Positions 1 to 13,700 of a stretch of DNA of 64,000 bases are shown here, piece by piece. The notes below the pieces were generated by a model. That model had not been told where the DNA came from. It ran no database searches and saw only the letters and a list, made by a program, of their open reading frames with translations. The translations under genes were made by a program, and so were the position numbers. This DNA is from Theristus sp. LFF4_11 (lineage: Eukaryota > Nematoda > Chromadorea > Monhysterida > Xyalidae), in NCBI GenBank assembly GCA_030248135.1, contig JASANC010003630.1, forward strand, positions 124,001 through 188,000. The letters are read 5' to 3'. Position 1 is the stretch's first letter. The number at the start of each line of letters is the position of its first letter.

Positions 1-360
1 ATTGGGCTTAGGATTAGGAACCTACAACGACTTCATTGAAACCGAACTAAACAACAAAACAGACTGTAAACTTGGCTTTGGTTTAGTAATGTAGGCAAAG
101 CCTCTGAAAACCTCCATTTTGCCTGAAGCTTCATTACTAAAGCGCACGCGCACGGGCATCGGCATGCTCATGCTCATGATCCACTAGCGCGCCTGCACAC
201 GCTCCGCACTCAACATGAACTTGTTCAAAACGCAATTGTTCTCACATCTTTCTTCTTGAAAAGGCTTGGCTTAGGTTAGGATTAGGTCAGGATTATGTTT
301 AGCTTGGAATTAGGCTTTGGGATTAGGTTTTGGTTTAGGCTTGTTTAGGCAACGTCTGCC
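1..360. repeat. Degenerate TTAGG-rich repeat, partial copy of the 24.7 kb foldback arm
   Basis: The first 40 bases carry the same GGATTAGGAACCTACAACGA stretch as the terminal arms of the foldback element at 24695-26186. From about 245 to 350 there is a degenerate run of TTAGG/TTTAGG/TTAGGC-like words. No open frame of interest is seen. The copy is truncated by the window edge. Confidence 0.6.
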
Positions 361-399
361 AACATCAGTGCTTTGATTTAGTACGACAGGCCAACCCAA

Positions 400-745
400 T
401 TTTGGACACAATTTTTCGAAAGTTCAACAAAAATTTTTTTTGATATTAAATTATTTTTTTAACAACCCTACTGCTGACGGTTTTAGATTAGAAGGTAATA
501 TGAAAGAAAATTTTTGTTGAACTTTCGAAAAATTGTGCCAAATTTGAGGTTTTCAGAGCATATTAGAGGAAGAAAATTTTCGAATTTGAAAAAAATCGGC
601 ATTTTTGTTTTTTTGATCACTTAAAAAAAATTCGATTTTTGTTTAACAACCCCAATCACAACTTTAATTTTCAAAATTAAAAGAAATTTTTTAACAAAAA
701 TGGCGATTTTTGTTTTTTCAACAACCCTAGGGCTGGCTCTGGCTC
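400..745. repeat. AT-rich dispersed repeat ending in AACAACCCTA
   Basis: AT-rich DNA containing two inverted copies of a GAACTTTCGAAAAATTGTG module (about 408-432 and 518-540), followed by AACAACCC words at about 468, 648 and 720. The same module and ending recur at 18300-18375, near 19340 and at 54681-55358, so this is a repeat family, probably remnants of small hAT-like elements with TAGGGTTG ends. No coding content. Confidence 0.5.
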
Positions 746-807
746 TGGCTGACCGATGAAGATGAAGATACATGTTCTGTTCATTGACTTTCATAAGGCT
801 GTAGGTC

Positions 808-1535
808 GATCCGGTACCGGTCGATCCGGTACCTGGCAATTTTCTAGGGCGGTCGATCCGGTACCAGGTCGATCCGGTACTCGGTCGATCCGGTACCAAT
901 TGAAATTTTCAGCTGTTTTACGGGTTTTTAGCGTTCAATTCGTTATGTTTTCGATTTTTCTTTGGTTGATTGTTGATACGATTGTTGATGATACGATATG
1001 AGACGACGACGACTTGCTGCGACTTGCGACACTTGGTTGGTTTTGGGAATCGTAATCTGATTCTGAAAAAAGCAAAACAAGTGTACCATATGTTTTTTTT
1101 TCTGAACCATTTTCCAGAAGAATAAAGCTCCAAGACGGTGAAAATTTGCAAAATTATCAGCTCAGCAAGAAAAGGAGAACAAAATAAAAATATGAAAACT
1201 GATTCGGTTCTCTTATGGAATTGAGGAAAAATGTCTGTTGTTTTTATTTTCATATTTCCCGCGAAAAAAACCTGCGGTAAAATGTTTCAGACATCAGATA
1301 AAATGAGAGAAACGAAGAAAAATGGAAAACAAATCAGAAACAAATTGAATTGAATGCTAAAACAGTTGAAAATTTCAATTGGTACCGGATCGACCGAGTA
1401 CCGGATCGACCTGGTACCGGATCGACCTGGTACCGGATCGACCGCCCTAGAAAATTGCCAGGTACCGGATCAACCGGTACCGGATCGACCGGTACCGGAT
1501 CGACCGTACCGGATCGACCGGTACCGGATCGACCG
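808..1535. repeat. Foldback element with arrays of a 15-bp GGTCGATCCGGTACC unit
   Basis: The left arm (about 808-935) is an array of GGTCGATCCGGTACC units interrupted by a CTGGCAATTTTCTAGGGC spacer and followed by AATTGAAATTTTCAGCTGTT. The right arm (about 1347-1535) is its reverse complement, with the same spacer and flanking sequence but more units. Each unit contains the palindromes GGTACC and CCGG. The roughly 400 bp between the arms is AT-rich and non-coding. Open frames across the arms arise only because the repeat lacks stop codons. Confidence 0.8.
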
Positions 1536-1981
1536 CATGCCCTTTCATAATGTGGCACTCCGTGATCCGAGACCAGAGAGGGCGGGCGCGGGCATCAGAC
1601 GCAATTGAAATTTGAAGATAAGAACGAATCACAAATCAGACAATCAGATTCAGAAGAGAAGTGTACTTTTTTATTACTGAAGTGGCCGAGCTGAGTCGAA
1701 GAAGACCGATCTCGCTTGTTTTGCCATATTTGAAATGGAACGAGAAATTTGTGTTGGATCGTGGCTACAAGTTAAACAAAGCAAATTCAGTTCGAAGAAG
1801 GTTGGCTTTGTTTTTCACGCTTCTCAGATGTAGATTCGAACGAAAGTTTTTTTTTGGGGGGGGGGCGGCTTTCTTTCACCCCCCCCCCCTTGGAACAACT
1901 ATGACGTTGACAAAACTGAAGCATCTTTGAAGAATTTTCATCAGCTTTTGTCACCAAGTCACTCGGTTTCGTTTTTTGCAG

Positions 1982-4900
1982 AAGGCACGGTATCTACCGG
2001 AACACTGGGTTGTTTTGTGCGTGCACGATGGCACCCTGCCGGTACTTGAGTGGTATCCAAAAGAAGAGGTGAACTCCTGGGTGCTTGTAACAATATAATT
2101 GTTGTTGAACATTCAATATACATATGAATATCATGATGAAAAATAGTAAGCACTTTATCAGTCACTTAAAAAATATTTCAGCAAGTTCTTTCGCACGCAC
2201 CCATGAAAGTGGTGCAACTGAGAGACTGTCGCTTTGTGACGGCTGGCATCGAAAATGAACGAACGTTCACAATCGGCTTTGACGACGAATCGCGCGAACC
2301 GCTGGAATTCGCTGCTTTGTCCGAGTGAGAAGTTTCAGCAGAAAGTGCACAGCACAGTGTATAATAAATTAAAATAAATTACGCAAAGCACAAAACAATA
2401 AAAGAAAACTCCCAGTATCGTTTTGGTCTGAAAATAACAGACGATTTCAGGATCGAGCGTCGCACGTGGCTTGAGATACTGAACTTCAAACTCACCGAGC
2501 TCGATTGCTTGCAGGTGTGTCTTGTGTACGGTGTTGAAAACGTTTTTTTGTTATGTTGTTGAACGTGGTGAGAAAAACTCCACTTCTAATGAACGAGTTC
2601 CACCAGGTGCTTTGCTTGCAGAGCAACACGAACGTGTACACTCCACTGCCTGTCTCGCGGGCACAACGCCAATCGGTGGACGACCTGCTGCTGAGCACGC
2701 CCACCGATCCGGCGCCCCCGCTGCCGCTGCCGTTGGCAAGCGCCACTTCCATCGAGACATCCGCACAGCAACGACCACTGCACACTGTCAACAACGGGGT
2801 TGCTGACGCACAACAGTGCACGACATCCAACCACACGGACACTTCACCCAGCACTCCGATTGCCCAGGAGCTCTATGAAATCATCAGCACTGGCCCATCG
2901 AACGAGGCTGCACCCACTACGTCTGCAGCACAGGCTCTGCCAAGTGAGAGTAAACTTTGAAACATGATGCATTTTGTGTATTCTCGTGTTTGAATCTGGC
3001 ATGCTGATTGGCTGCGCATCGAGCTGTTTGGACCAGTCAGTGAGCTCAGCTCAATAGTAGCCAATCAGCTCATTACCCAATCATTTACAGTTCGACCTGT
3101 TCGCATGTTCACAGTTTTCTTGTGTGCTTTGCAGCGTACGCAGCGATTAACAAACAGTCGAAACAGGCACACAGCAGTGCCGGTGCAGAGGGGTGCGACA
3201 ACAGCACCACTGCAGCAGCAGAGTCAGACGTGACGTTGCGTGCGGTTGTGCCGCCTGCGTTGCCTGCGAGAACGTCGCGCACATCGTCGTCAAGCAATGC
3301 GACCACGGCCGGTGGCTATCACAGCTATCGTGCATCGCTCACTGACGGTCAGTTCGCAGTGCCCGTTGTGCATCACTTCGGTTTTTTGTTGCTTTTTCCG
3401 GTGGGTTTCTGCTGCAAATTCATAAATCCAACTGTACTGACCCATTTCGGCCCTGAGATTTTGGAAACTTCATTTCAGAAGTGGCAACGACAAGCAACGT
3501 TGCAACGGGCACCGCGAACGACGACAGCGGTCTGTATGACTCCATCAATGATCCCTATGACACGTTTGGCTCGTCACCGGCCGAGATTCGAACAAAGTCT
3601 GACACTGTGAATAACACCGCTAAAACCGAAACACCGACCTGCAGTAGTGTCGTTCACTTGTCCAAGGACGAGCAAACCCCGCAGAATTGCACGGCTTCGA
3701 ACGCACAATGCCCTGACAATGACAGCCGGGACAACAGCGGCACACAAGAAAGCGCGTCCAATGTGCCGGCCGCCAGCAACTATGAAAACTTGCAGTCTCT
3801 CGAAGCCACTGGCACAACGTCAGCTCATAGTAACAATCGTTGTGATGCATTGCTGTTTCAAGACGACGACAACGCGATGCGCTACTCGGTGCCGCGAGTG
3901 GAGTCAGACGATCAGATTGTGAATTTTGGCAAACACAGAAAAGTGCACAAAACGAGAGCGCAACCGACACCGAAGCCGGACACGACCAGTGACAATGCTC
4001 CGGTGACTGAGAACACTGGGGACAGTAAAACAACGGGCGACGACGACAAGCAGGTGACTGAAGACGAGAACGAATACGACACGATCACAAACTCGCCGAC
4101 AACAACACTGCAACAACAAACACAAACGGTCACTGTTGATCGCAGCAACAGCAGCAGCAGCGTTCTTGTGCGCCATCTCAACAAGATGTACGTGAACGAG
4201 CCAGCGACGTGCGGTGCTGCGGCTGTTTACACAAACGAGACGTCGTCGGCGTCGTCGCCAATGGGCGGACTGAAGGAGCAGCAGGCGACAGCGCTCGGCA
4301 AAGAGATCAGCAACGAGTGCACGCTGGTGCAGGTGCCGTTCGCTGCTGCACGCCACGGACTCGCGGTGGTCGAGTGCAACGGACGGTTGTGGTTGGTGTT
4401 GGTGCATGTCCAGTGAGAGCGTTTCTGATTCAACAGTATTGTGTGGAGTGTTTCACAAATTATAAGCAATACTACGACCACATGTGAACAGGGTGGCCGG
4501 TTGGACGGAGAAATACTACAAGGAGCTGCGTCATCATTTCCACGTTGGTGATCGTGTTGTGTCGGTGCACGACCGGCCTGTCTGGACGCTCAGGGAATTC
4601 GTGCAACAGTTGAATGAGTTTACACCGGGCAAAAATGTGAGTGAATACAGAGATTTCCATTGCAATTGCTAAATCTTTTTGATTTTGTGGTCGCTAATTG
4701 AGATTTTGACTTGTGCTGAGTAGGATTAGGGGAAGGGGAAAAATCGCAGTTTTGTTACCCACCACCGGTTCAAAACGCAATGAATGACCTAACGTTGCAA
4801 TTGAAGCACGTATCAGCGTTGTTTTCACAGCTGTGTTGCGTGTGGTGCTCGCTGAATAATAATTCCAATTCACGCGAATAATCGGAAACACGTGTGTAGC

Positions 4901-5929
4901 CGATGTGCAATAGTAAACAAACACTGGCTGTCTGGTGTGGTGTTTCTGAGCAACATTTCGCACAGATCACGTTTGTGCTGAATCGTATGCCGCACGCGCG
5001 TGTGTACTCGCTGCGACGTGCCGCGCCCGGCAACACTGACGCTCTCGGCATTCACTGCGATAAACGCAAGAGCACCGTAGGTTGTGTTGTGCTTACGCTG
5101 CTCTGTGTTACGCTTTTTGGCAGCACATCACTTTTCTCGTTGAATGTAGCTGGTTTAGGGTTCGGTTTTCTATTTGTACAGTGCAGTGTATGCGGGTGTG
5201 GGGATCTTGCTTATTTAAGAAATTTTACTGCTGTATGTCTTTTGTATTTTTGTGACTGACGCTTTTTCTTCTGGACGGATTTTGTTTTGAACATTCGAGA
5301 AAGAAAAAAGTACAAGAAGAAAATGTTGGGGTGTTGCCAGAAAATAACGAAGTTGAAAAATGGCGTGGCGCGGTCACCATTTTTTTATCAATCTGGATTG
5401 GTGGTTCCGGAGTAAAACAAAATGCTCGTTTTGAATTAAACGTGCACCCCAGGCTGATCAGAAAATCACAACGAATCAAGCGTGCAACAGATCTCATGGG
5501 CAGCTCGGTACTGCTTCATTATTGAACGTCTCCGTTCACAGTGTGACTTGTGACCACTGAGCGGTGCAGCCAGCCAGCATGTCCCAATCAACACCGTGCA
5601 CCACCTAGCTAACAGTGTGTTGCACACAGATCGTGCACATCGACGCAGCCAGCGCAGCAGCAGCGGCCGGCATGAGCGTCATGACGGAGCCGTGGCAGCA
5701 GCCGGCCACCGCCACCACCGGCGACGTGCTGCCCCGCTGTGCCTGGTGCATCACCGAGGTCAACGGCAGGCCGGTGTCGTTGTTCGCGAAGCAGGGACAG
5801 GCGCAGCAGCGGCTGCACGCCATCGGCAGGGAGCTCACGGTCACCGTGCAACCGGTGCTCTTTGTGAAACAACTCCGCCAACAGCTGAAGCTGCAGGTGA
5901 AACAGTGGAAGGAGTTTGCGCTCGAATGA
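1982..5929 (+). CDS. PH and tandem PDZ domain scaffold protein (5' end not found)
   Basis: Nine exons are readable: 1982-2068, 2182-2324, 2451-2514, 2622-2943, 3135-3347, 3479-4412, 4492-4636, 4966-5076 and 5630-5929. They join in frame to 772 residues plus stop, and the start codon lies further upstream. Residues 1 to about 97 look like a PH domain: an early WVVLCVHDG strand and a final helix with the conserved Trp (RRTWLEIL). A long Ser/Thr/Asn/Gln-rich linker follows, studded with tyrosine motifs (ELYEII, TYAAI, LYDSI, NYENL, EYDTI). Two PDZ-like folds end the protein, with core strands GDRVVSVHDRPV and CAWCITEVNGRPV. PH domains commonly bind membrane phosphoinositides and PDZ domains bind C-terminal tails, so a membrane-proximal signalling scaffold is inferred. 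I do not recognise a named orthologue. The PDZ carboxylate loops are atypical. Confidence 0.8.
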
Positions 5930-6341
5930 ATTGCTGACGTGCGCTGGCTAGTTTGCTTCCTCCGTGCCAGTCATTATTGCTAGTTTCTCATTTGTCAATT
6001 CTGGTCTCGGGAGTTTGGCGCTCCGTCCCTCTTGTTCTAAGTGGCGCACGCACCTATCTATGCTGCTTTAGTTTGTTGGAATTCTTGAACTTTCACCACC
6101 TGTTGATCTATATCTCCATCTCGGCTCGTTCTCAATTTTCCCTTGTCTCACTCTTCTGCACTGTTTTCGATTCAACCAACTGATTTCATTTTTGTTTGTT
6201 TGAGCTTGTTGCACCTGATGATTTCGTGCTAGCCGTGTTTTATTCGGCTGATTTTCGTGTACAGTGGTCAGTGCTGTGATCTCAAATTGATAAATAGCTA
6301 TTATGCATCATTTACACTTTTCTGGAACGTTTCATGAACCA

Positions 6342-6347
6342 AATAAA
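6342..6347 (+). terminator. AATAAA polyadenylation signal of the PH-PDZ gene
   Basis: First clear AATAAA on the plus strand after the stop codon at 5929, about 415 bp downstream, followed by T-rich sequence. It is taken as the 3' end of the PH-PDZ transcript. Inferred from position only. Confidence 0.45.
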
Positions 6348-7753
6348 CAAATTTCGCAATAAGATGCGATAGTTATTATTATCTTTTATTTTGGTCCCGA
6401 GACTTAATGCGCGCTGAGATAGGTGAACAGTTTCAGTCAAGCATGACACGGGAGTTCGAAATTGGCAAAGTGATCCGAGTCTGATAGAGCCGAGTCACTT
6501 AGGCGATTTCGTTTTCTTTTCACGTCTGCACACGCATTGAGTCGCAAAACCTAAAAAATGATAATATTGAAGATTGTTCGAAGACAAAGAAAAAACACGA
6601 TACAACACATCACGAAAAGTCAGAAATCACCAGCAATAACAATGGTACAAACGATGGGACAACTAAACTGTAACTTTAGGCTTAAACATCGAAAAAATTC
6701 GTCGAATTTTTCATCACCAAAAGTGAGTCAGACAAATTTATTATGCATTTACGGAACAACTAAAAGTATCGTTTGTGAAAAAAGTGACAAATGATTGAAA
6801 CTGAACAATCAAAAAAATTTTGAGACATAAGACAACCACACTGTGTGAAGGAACCATGAAGCACGGGTGGGCTTTTTTCCAATTTTCTAAATTGATGTTT
6901 TACACAATTTCTATCACAGAATACAAAAAAATATAAAATCGTCGAAACAAGTAACTGACAAAAAAGTGGAAATTGAAAAACAACAAAATCATTCAGTAAA
7001 CTGCGCACAAGAAACGATTGAATCCCGCTGAAAGTCTATTTGCACAATGTTTTGTTTTATTGAAACAAATCTCGGTTCAGCAAGCGTACTTTGCAGTCAT
7101 AGACTGAATAAAAAAATCATGAAACAAAAAAAAATAAATATAAACAAAAAATTAAGAGAGTATATGTTTTACAGTCACTGTACCCATAAACCGATAATAA
7201 TGAAGATCCACACCACAACTAAGTATTGCAAATAAATTTTCTCAGTAGTCTCCAACACATCCACATTATTCCTTGTTCTACCAGATTGAATGAATGAAGT
7301 GAACGCACAACCGAAACTGACATTTATTTTTAAACGACTACTAAATTTTTAACTTGATCAAATTGAATGAATAACGCTGGTGTTGTGAACCTTGTTTGTC
7401 ATTTTTTCAGGATATAAAAAACAATAAACGTTGAGGGGGACGCTTAGTCGGTGGAATGCCTCTCTATAACTAAACCGTAAACAGCACAACAAACAACAAC
7501 AGAAACAACCAAAATCAGAGTAAACTGAACATAACAATAAGTTCACATTTTACATGGTCTTTTCTGACCTCTCACCTTGAAAGTAATAAAATAAACCAGA
7601 ATAATAATAATGAACTGAATATGAAAGTCCTGTCACTGAATTCAAGTTTGCTGAAAATTTTTATCAAAAGAACTTGATTTGTATAACCACCGATCGATAA
7701 CTATGGCCAACGGTCTCGCTAACAGCACGCCAACAATAAAACAGTATAATGTT
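6348..7753. other. Convergent intergenic region, mostly AT-rich
   Basis: Lies between the 3' ends of the PH-PDZ gene (+) and the alpha-adaptin gene (-). Apart from the palindromic MITE copy at 6399-6546 it is AT-rich DNA with many short A/T runs. The short open frames here have no domain-like sequence. No gene is seen. Confidence 0.6.
6399..6546. mobile_element. Short palindromic MITE-like repeat, copy 1
   Basis: Starts GAGACTTAATGCG and ends ACGCATTGAGTCGC, which are inverted copies of each other. The interior has AACAGTTTC near the left end and a GGCAAAGTGATCCGAGTC core. Related copies are at 32966-33138 and 34677-34850, with a fragment near 12290-12353. There is no coding capacity, so it would be a non-autonomous element. 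No target duplication was resolved. Confidence 0.65.
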
Positions 7754-10700
7754 TCAAAAAAGTTCATGCAGAATTTCGCACAAATGTTTGGCCATTTCGT
7801 CGCGGCTGCTGCGCACGGTCAACCGAAACATCTGAAAAGAGGAAATTGAATAAAAAAGGAAAGGATGGGATGGAGGAAACGTCAAAAACACGTCAAAAGC
7901 TGCATTTCTATAATCACCATGTGACTGTTGTTGATTAGCAAAATCACCGTTGCGCAACCAATCTCAACCAGCGCTTCCGATTTCGAAACTCACTTTTAAA
8001 TCCAATCCGCGTTCAATCAATTAATCAACACGAGTCATTGGAATCATGTTAAAAAACGAAATCAACCGAATATCCCGAATTTTGCTCAAAATAATATCCC
8101 TTACCTTGGCCTGTTTATTCGGCTCCAACCGAAGAAGGCAGCCAATCTTCATGGCCCGCGTGTGCACAATTCCGGCACAGACGAAATTCTCAGCATTTGG
8201 ATCGATGCCGGGCAGCACTTGCAGACCGGCGCCAGAGAGCTGCGGAGAGAACAAAAGAAAAATCAGAACCGGGTAACACAGAACAGGCAAACTTGACAAA
8301 GCGCACAAAACTAGGCACCTTCGTTCGGATCTGTTCCGTTTCCATCGGTTGTTGTGCGCCGAAGATTTTTTGTGCCTCTTGCGTCGGTCTGGTAAAAAAA
8401 GTTAAATCAGGTAATTACAGTCGAACTGTCAATCATAGAAGGTAATAACCGATATAAACCAGCATGATGCAGCTAATCAGCATGGCAGATTCGAATGTTT
8501 TTTTGCACAAATTGCAGTTTGACCGTTCACCGTTGTACACAGAAAACTCAGGAATTCCCCAAAAAACTCCAACAAAGAAACTGACTGGCTGAGTTGCTTC
8601 CAGCGAGCGAAAAACTGCTCTCCAGTCATGTCGGTCGGCTCTAGGAAGCGACTAACAAACAGCGGCAGTGCAAGTTTGACCACGTGCGATTGTCCGTTGT
8701 GCCTGTGAGTGCGACTGTAGTTCGCGAACGAAATTGGGAAATAAAATGCACCAAAGTGCTAATCGGGCGTAAAGATCACTTTCACGTGAATGGGTTACGA
8801 GTACAGTTGATTGGCGACTAGTTGGTTCGGCTTTTTTGCCCATTTCCTGACTGGCTACAGGATGCGGCACAAGAATTCCAATCCACCAGAAAACAGAACT
8901 GCCACCTGAATTTCAAATGTACCACCAAAAAGCTAAACTGACATGAAACTGAGAATCATAGTGGGAGGTTGGTAGAAGTCGTGCAGGCACTCAGCATTGA
9001 TCAGCTGCTGCACCTGCGCGCCCGACTCAATCAAGGCGTCCACCGGCTTCGCCTGCAACACCACTCTGCTCGCGATCGCGTTGCTCGTTGCGTCGACGTT
9101 CGGCACAAAATTCGTCTGCAACAGCGGGGAGTTGGGTCACGTTGGAGAATGTCTGCTGGGTTCAGTAGCAACAGCAGCATAGGAAGTTTTGGGGAACAAA
9201 ACGAGAGGCTGGGTTTCCAACCGAAACAGGAGGAAACAAGACGAGACACTTCTCGTGGCAACCCAACCGAAGCAGGACGCGCAGCAGCAAACAAACCATC
9301 CAAACTCGACTAAGATAAGCAGTCCACATGATCGATTGCCTGTCATGACCGCAGCAAAAACTGACAAGAAACAAACAAACAAAACAGCCACTCACAAACG
9401 GCGCCGCCGTCTTGTTGCCGTAGAACATGCCGATTCTGGCGAGATTAGCGCGCACCTCCATCTTGACGCCGATCTGTATGAGGTCGTTCTCGAAGAGCAC
9501 ACCGTTCGGCTTCCAGACGAACTTCTTCAGGTCCTCCTTGCGTGTCACGGCCACATTCGACGACGAGACGACGCCGTTCGTGAGTCCGTTCTGCTCGCCG
9601 CCGGGCAGCGCCACGTTGTTCAGGTCGAGGTCGAGGCCCAGCAAGTCCGCTGTGGCACCGGCAGACGCCAGCGCGCCTGCTTGGCCGGGCGCTCCGGTGG
9701 TCGCCGTCTCAAATGAATGAAAGAACATTCGAAAATGGTTCCCTTTGATCGTTTGCCGAATGCAAAAAACGGATTGTCTTTGATCCAGATAACCAGTTGT
9801 CATCTGGTTTTCCAAAATTTCCTTGGAAGCTTCGAAAATTAGAGCTCCATCAGAAAATTTAAAAAAACATACAAACCGTGCTGCTGTTCACATCGGACAT
9901 GATTGCGTGTGGTCTGGACTTTTTCTCGATCGTTTGCTGCTCCAGTTCTTCGACCTGAACAGTGAACAAAGTTGAAAAGCTTGTTCGCTGAAACACCATC
10001 CATACCAACCAACACGACCAACCTGTGGCTTCTTCTGTTTCAATTTAGCGAGTAAGCTTGATTCCTTCTCGGGGAACGCCGGCATTTCCTCGAGAACGGT
10101 GGCCAGCACGTCCGTTGTTGCGATGTTTGACAGAGCCAAATACTCGGAAGCACGCTGTTGCAGTTCGGCGTCTGGATTGCGCAAATTGGAGTCCGCTTGT
10201 AACACCTGCAAATAGACACAAAATGTTCTAGAAATTGCTTGTCTTGATTTCCAGAGAGTCACATCATTGATGAAGCCACCACTTTTCTGCATCCATGTTG
10301 GCCAAACCGAAATGCAGAGAACCCACTATACAAGGTGGTTGATTCGGTTTAAATATCGTCTCAACAAAAAATCAGCAAAAAACAAAAAAAGTACCTGCTG
10401 AATGGTCGGCTTGATCTCCGGGAACAAATTGACGAACTTGACATAGCTCGACAGCAACAGCGCACGCGTCGCGATGCTGCACAAGTGATACTTGCTGTGC
10501 AGCAGCTCAAACTGAATCGTGGGACTGAAATGTACGGACACTTGATCACGCTGTTTGTGTGTTAGAAAAGAAGCATGAGTTTTACCTGGATCGCGCATCA
10601 CCAGCAATCAGATTTCCGAATTCGCCAAGTATATAACCGCCGACTTTCACCATGTTCTCGTGGCAAGCAGGCGCCTGAGAAAAAGACCCATTCATGATTG

Positions 10701-13700
10701 AAATAGCTGATTTGGGAAAGATAAAGCATCGCGCGCAAAGTACGCTTCAAAGGCAGAACATCACTGCGAGTATAAATAACGCTGAAATGTGAAAAAAACA
10801 GAAAAGCAGAACTAGCCCAGAAACAAAAAGAAATCCACGCCAACCTGTAGCGCTTCGAAGCAGGTTTTCGCAGCATATCCCTGCACTTCCTCGCGATTGA
10901 CAACGATCTGAATGACACGATACCAGACCTCCTCACTGACGTAGTCGCCAGCAACACGGATCAAGTTCAGAATCACGTCCACGTACCACGTGTAGTCCTC
11001 CGCATACTTTTCCGCTAAAATCGCCACTTTCAGAACCTGAATTGTGAGACCATCATCAGAGAATGTCGTAGTTTTCTGATGATACTGATGAAAAGTTGGT
11101 GAAAGAAACTAGCGCAGGGACCCATCGTGGCTTAGAGGGTGTATCTTTTTGGCGGTATAAGGACGGTGGTCCACCGGACGCTCAGAGTCCGGCCCACTCG
11201 GCCCTACGCCAAAAATCACCGGACTGACCGGAGTCTGGGCACCTCGGACCTCCCGAACCGGAGGGAAGCAACTCATTCAGAAAAGCCAGTACGCATTTCA
11301 TTCAACAACAGAAAACCACCAGCATGCAATGGACGGCACGAGCACGCACCATCTCCTCGCGTATGGAGTAGTCTGCGGATTCCAAGTAGACGAGCATCTC
11401 TTGCACCACCTGCGCCGCATTGCCGCGGTCGCACATCGCGTACAGCAGGTCCACGGCCCGCTGACGCACGGACACGTCGCGCTCGGTCTTCAGCGCACTG
11501 ATGATCGTGTCCTGGTGTTTCTTCACCGCGTCACGGCTGAACTCGCTCGTTGACAGCAGACACATCGACTCCAGTGCCAGGTAGCTGCAGTGTGCGGGCG
11601 GGGGCAGTTTAGATGGCAATAGTAGAAATGGAAAACATGCGCAAACAATCATCGGACTGATTGGCTGCGTTTCGATTGGTCCTGCCCAAAGCTCAATGCC
11701 GCCAATCACCATGAATGCCACAAGCACAAATTGCATTTGACAAGCAAAGCTTGTCTGGGTGGATTGGACCAACTGACAGTAGTGGAGCAAAGTGACGGAT
11801 TTATTTACCATTCCTCACATGACAACACTGTGAAATGGTGCAACTCTCGCTTCTCACAGACTCATCCAAATCAAAACAATGCTCCAACTCTCATTGCTCA
11901 AAATTACAGCTACAGGCCAGCACCAAACAACGAACCGCAGGTTTGTCTCGCGATGCGTCAGGAAACTGCCGAGTTGATTGCAGGCGCGCACGAGCAGATG
12001 CGCCTCGGTGTCCATGTGTATGATCAGGGCGATCGCCTCGAACAGAACGGCGTTCTTCGCGTTCGAGTGCTGCACCTTTTTCGATTTCGGCGCCTCTTGC
12101 GCCTTGTTCAGAATGCCCTCGAGACACTCCAGCAGGCGCGCCTTGTTCGCTGGGTCGTCTGCAGTTGTTATTTGGCAGTGCTGCTCAGTGTATGCATAGA
12201 AGATCAGTTTCACGCTTGGCGCCGCTATTCAAAACTGCTGAAGGGACCATACGATGTCTGAGATACGAGGTAAGTCAATTTGGTAATTTGGAATTGCCGC
12301 ATCAAGCTCAAACATGAAACTTTCTTTCTACGTCTGCAAACGGATTTAGCCGCATTTGGTGAAAACCATGGAAATCAAGAAAAGCTTCTTGCTACTGGGT
12401 GGTTTAGATTGTGGGATCGTTAACAATTCAATTATTTGATTTAATACGCATCAAGCCCGGATTGGCAGCTTCAAAAATACCTGGCGGCGGATAATTCTGC
12501 AGCAACCTGAGCAGCTTCACGGACAACCATGGGCCGGGCACAAAGTAATACGTGTAGTCCTGGAGATCTGTATAAGTGGCCGTGATGATCTGAAAAAAAA
12601 ACAATGAAGTATTACAATGTTTGCTTAGAAATTACCAAGTCATCGTTCCCACTTGAAGTTTTGCTTTACATCCGACAGACCCCAACAATTGTCTGTGTTT
12701 ATCTGCCATTAGCGGCGCATTGTATGTAACAAGAATTTTGCTTGTCTTTTTGCAAAAACATTCACTGTTGCCAAAACTTCTTTCGCAGTGGTTCACTGCA
12801 AATGAATACGCAATCATGTCGTCCTGGATAATTTGTAGTATTAGCTGATTGGCTGGTGGTTTTGCCTGAATGTCAAGTTCAAAAAAAGAAATTTAATCTT
12901 TTTTTATAGTTTTTTTATTTTTGATGTGCGAGCATTTGTGAGGCAAATGGTCTTTTGCGGCCGAAGTATAGCGGCCTGAAGGATTGCGGCCGGGACGATA
13001 GCGGCCGGAGCATCGCGGCCTGGACAATCGCGGCCTGGAAGATTGCGGCCCGGGGCGATTGCGGTCTGGGAGGATTGCGGCCTGGGACAATTGCGGCGCG
13101 GGACGATTGCGGCCGAAGTATAGCGGCCTGGACGATAGCGGCCGGAGCATCGCGGCCTGGACAATAGCGGCCTGGAAGATTGCGGCCCAGAACGATTGTG
13201 GCTTGGGAGGATTGCGGCCTGGGAGGATTGCGGCCTGGGACAATTGCGGCGCGGGACGATTGCGGCCCACCATGTTTTTATGCTTTGTCACCTTTTCAGG
13301 TCAAATTCTATGGGGCTGGGGGACGGGCTGCGCCCCAAAAAAATTTTCGAATCTATCTCTATCTGGGCTCGGCGACAAGGACAGTTGAGAATGGAAGATT
13401 TCGATTTTGGGTTCTAAGAAAAAAATAATTACTAATCAATAAACAAGAAGACAACTTTTTTGGAAAAAAATGAAAACTCGTGTGCGAGCATAACAATGGG
13501 AATAATACAACCAGTTGCGTGCGACAAAGACAATGACAAAGCACCAATATTTCGTGGGCCGCAATTGTCCCAGGCCGCAATCGTTCCTGGTCGCAATGGT
13601 CCCTGGCCGCAATCGTCCCTGGCCGCAATCGTCCCTGGCCGCAATCGTCCTAGGCCGCGATCCTTCAGGCCGCTATCCTTCAGGCCGCAATGCTTCGGCC

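Noticed and set aside
1661..1930. ORF upstream of the PH exon as a possible first exon of the PH-PDZ gene
   Set aside because: The only GT at its plausible end (after 1800) leaves the wrong phase for the exon starting at 1982.
8690..8940. Possible extra alpha-adaptin exon starting GTGGCAGTTCTG
   Set aside because: Joining exon 16 (ending at 8943) directly to 8702 keeps frame and aligns with the conserved platform region; the extra segment has no homology.
9162..9815. 217-codon minus-strand ORF as a separate gene
   Set aside because: Its central part is alpha-adaptin exon 15 (9396-9707); the rest is read-through into flanking introns.
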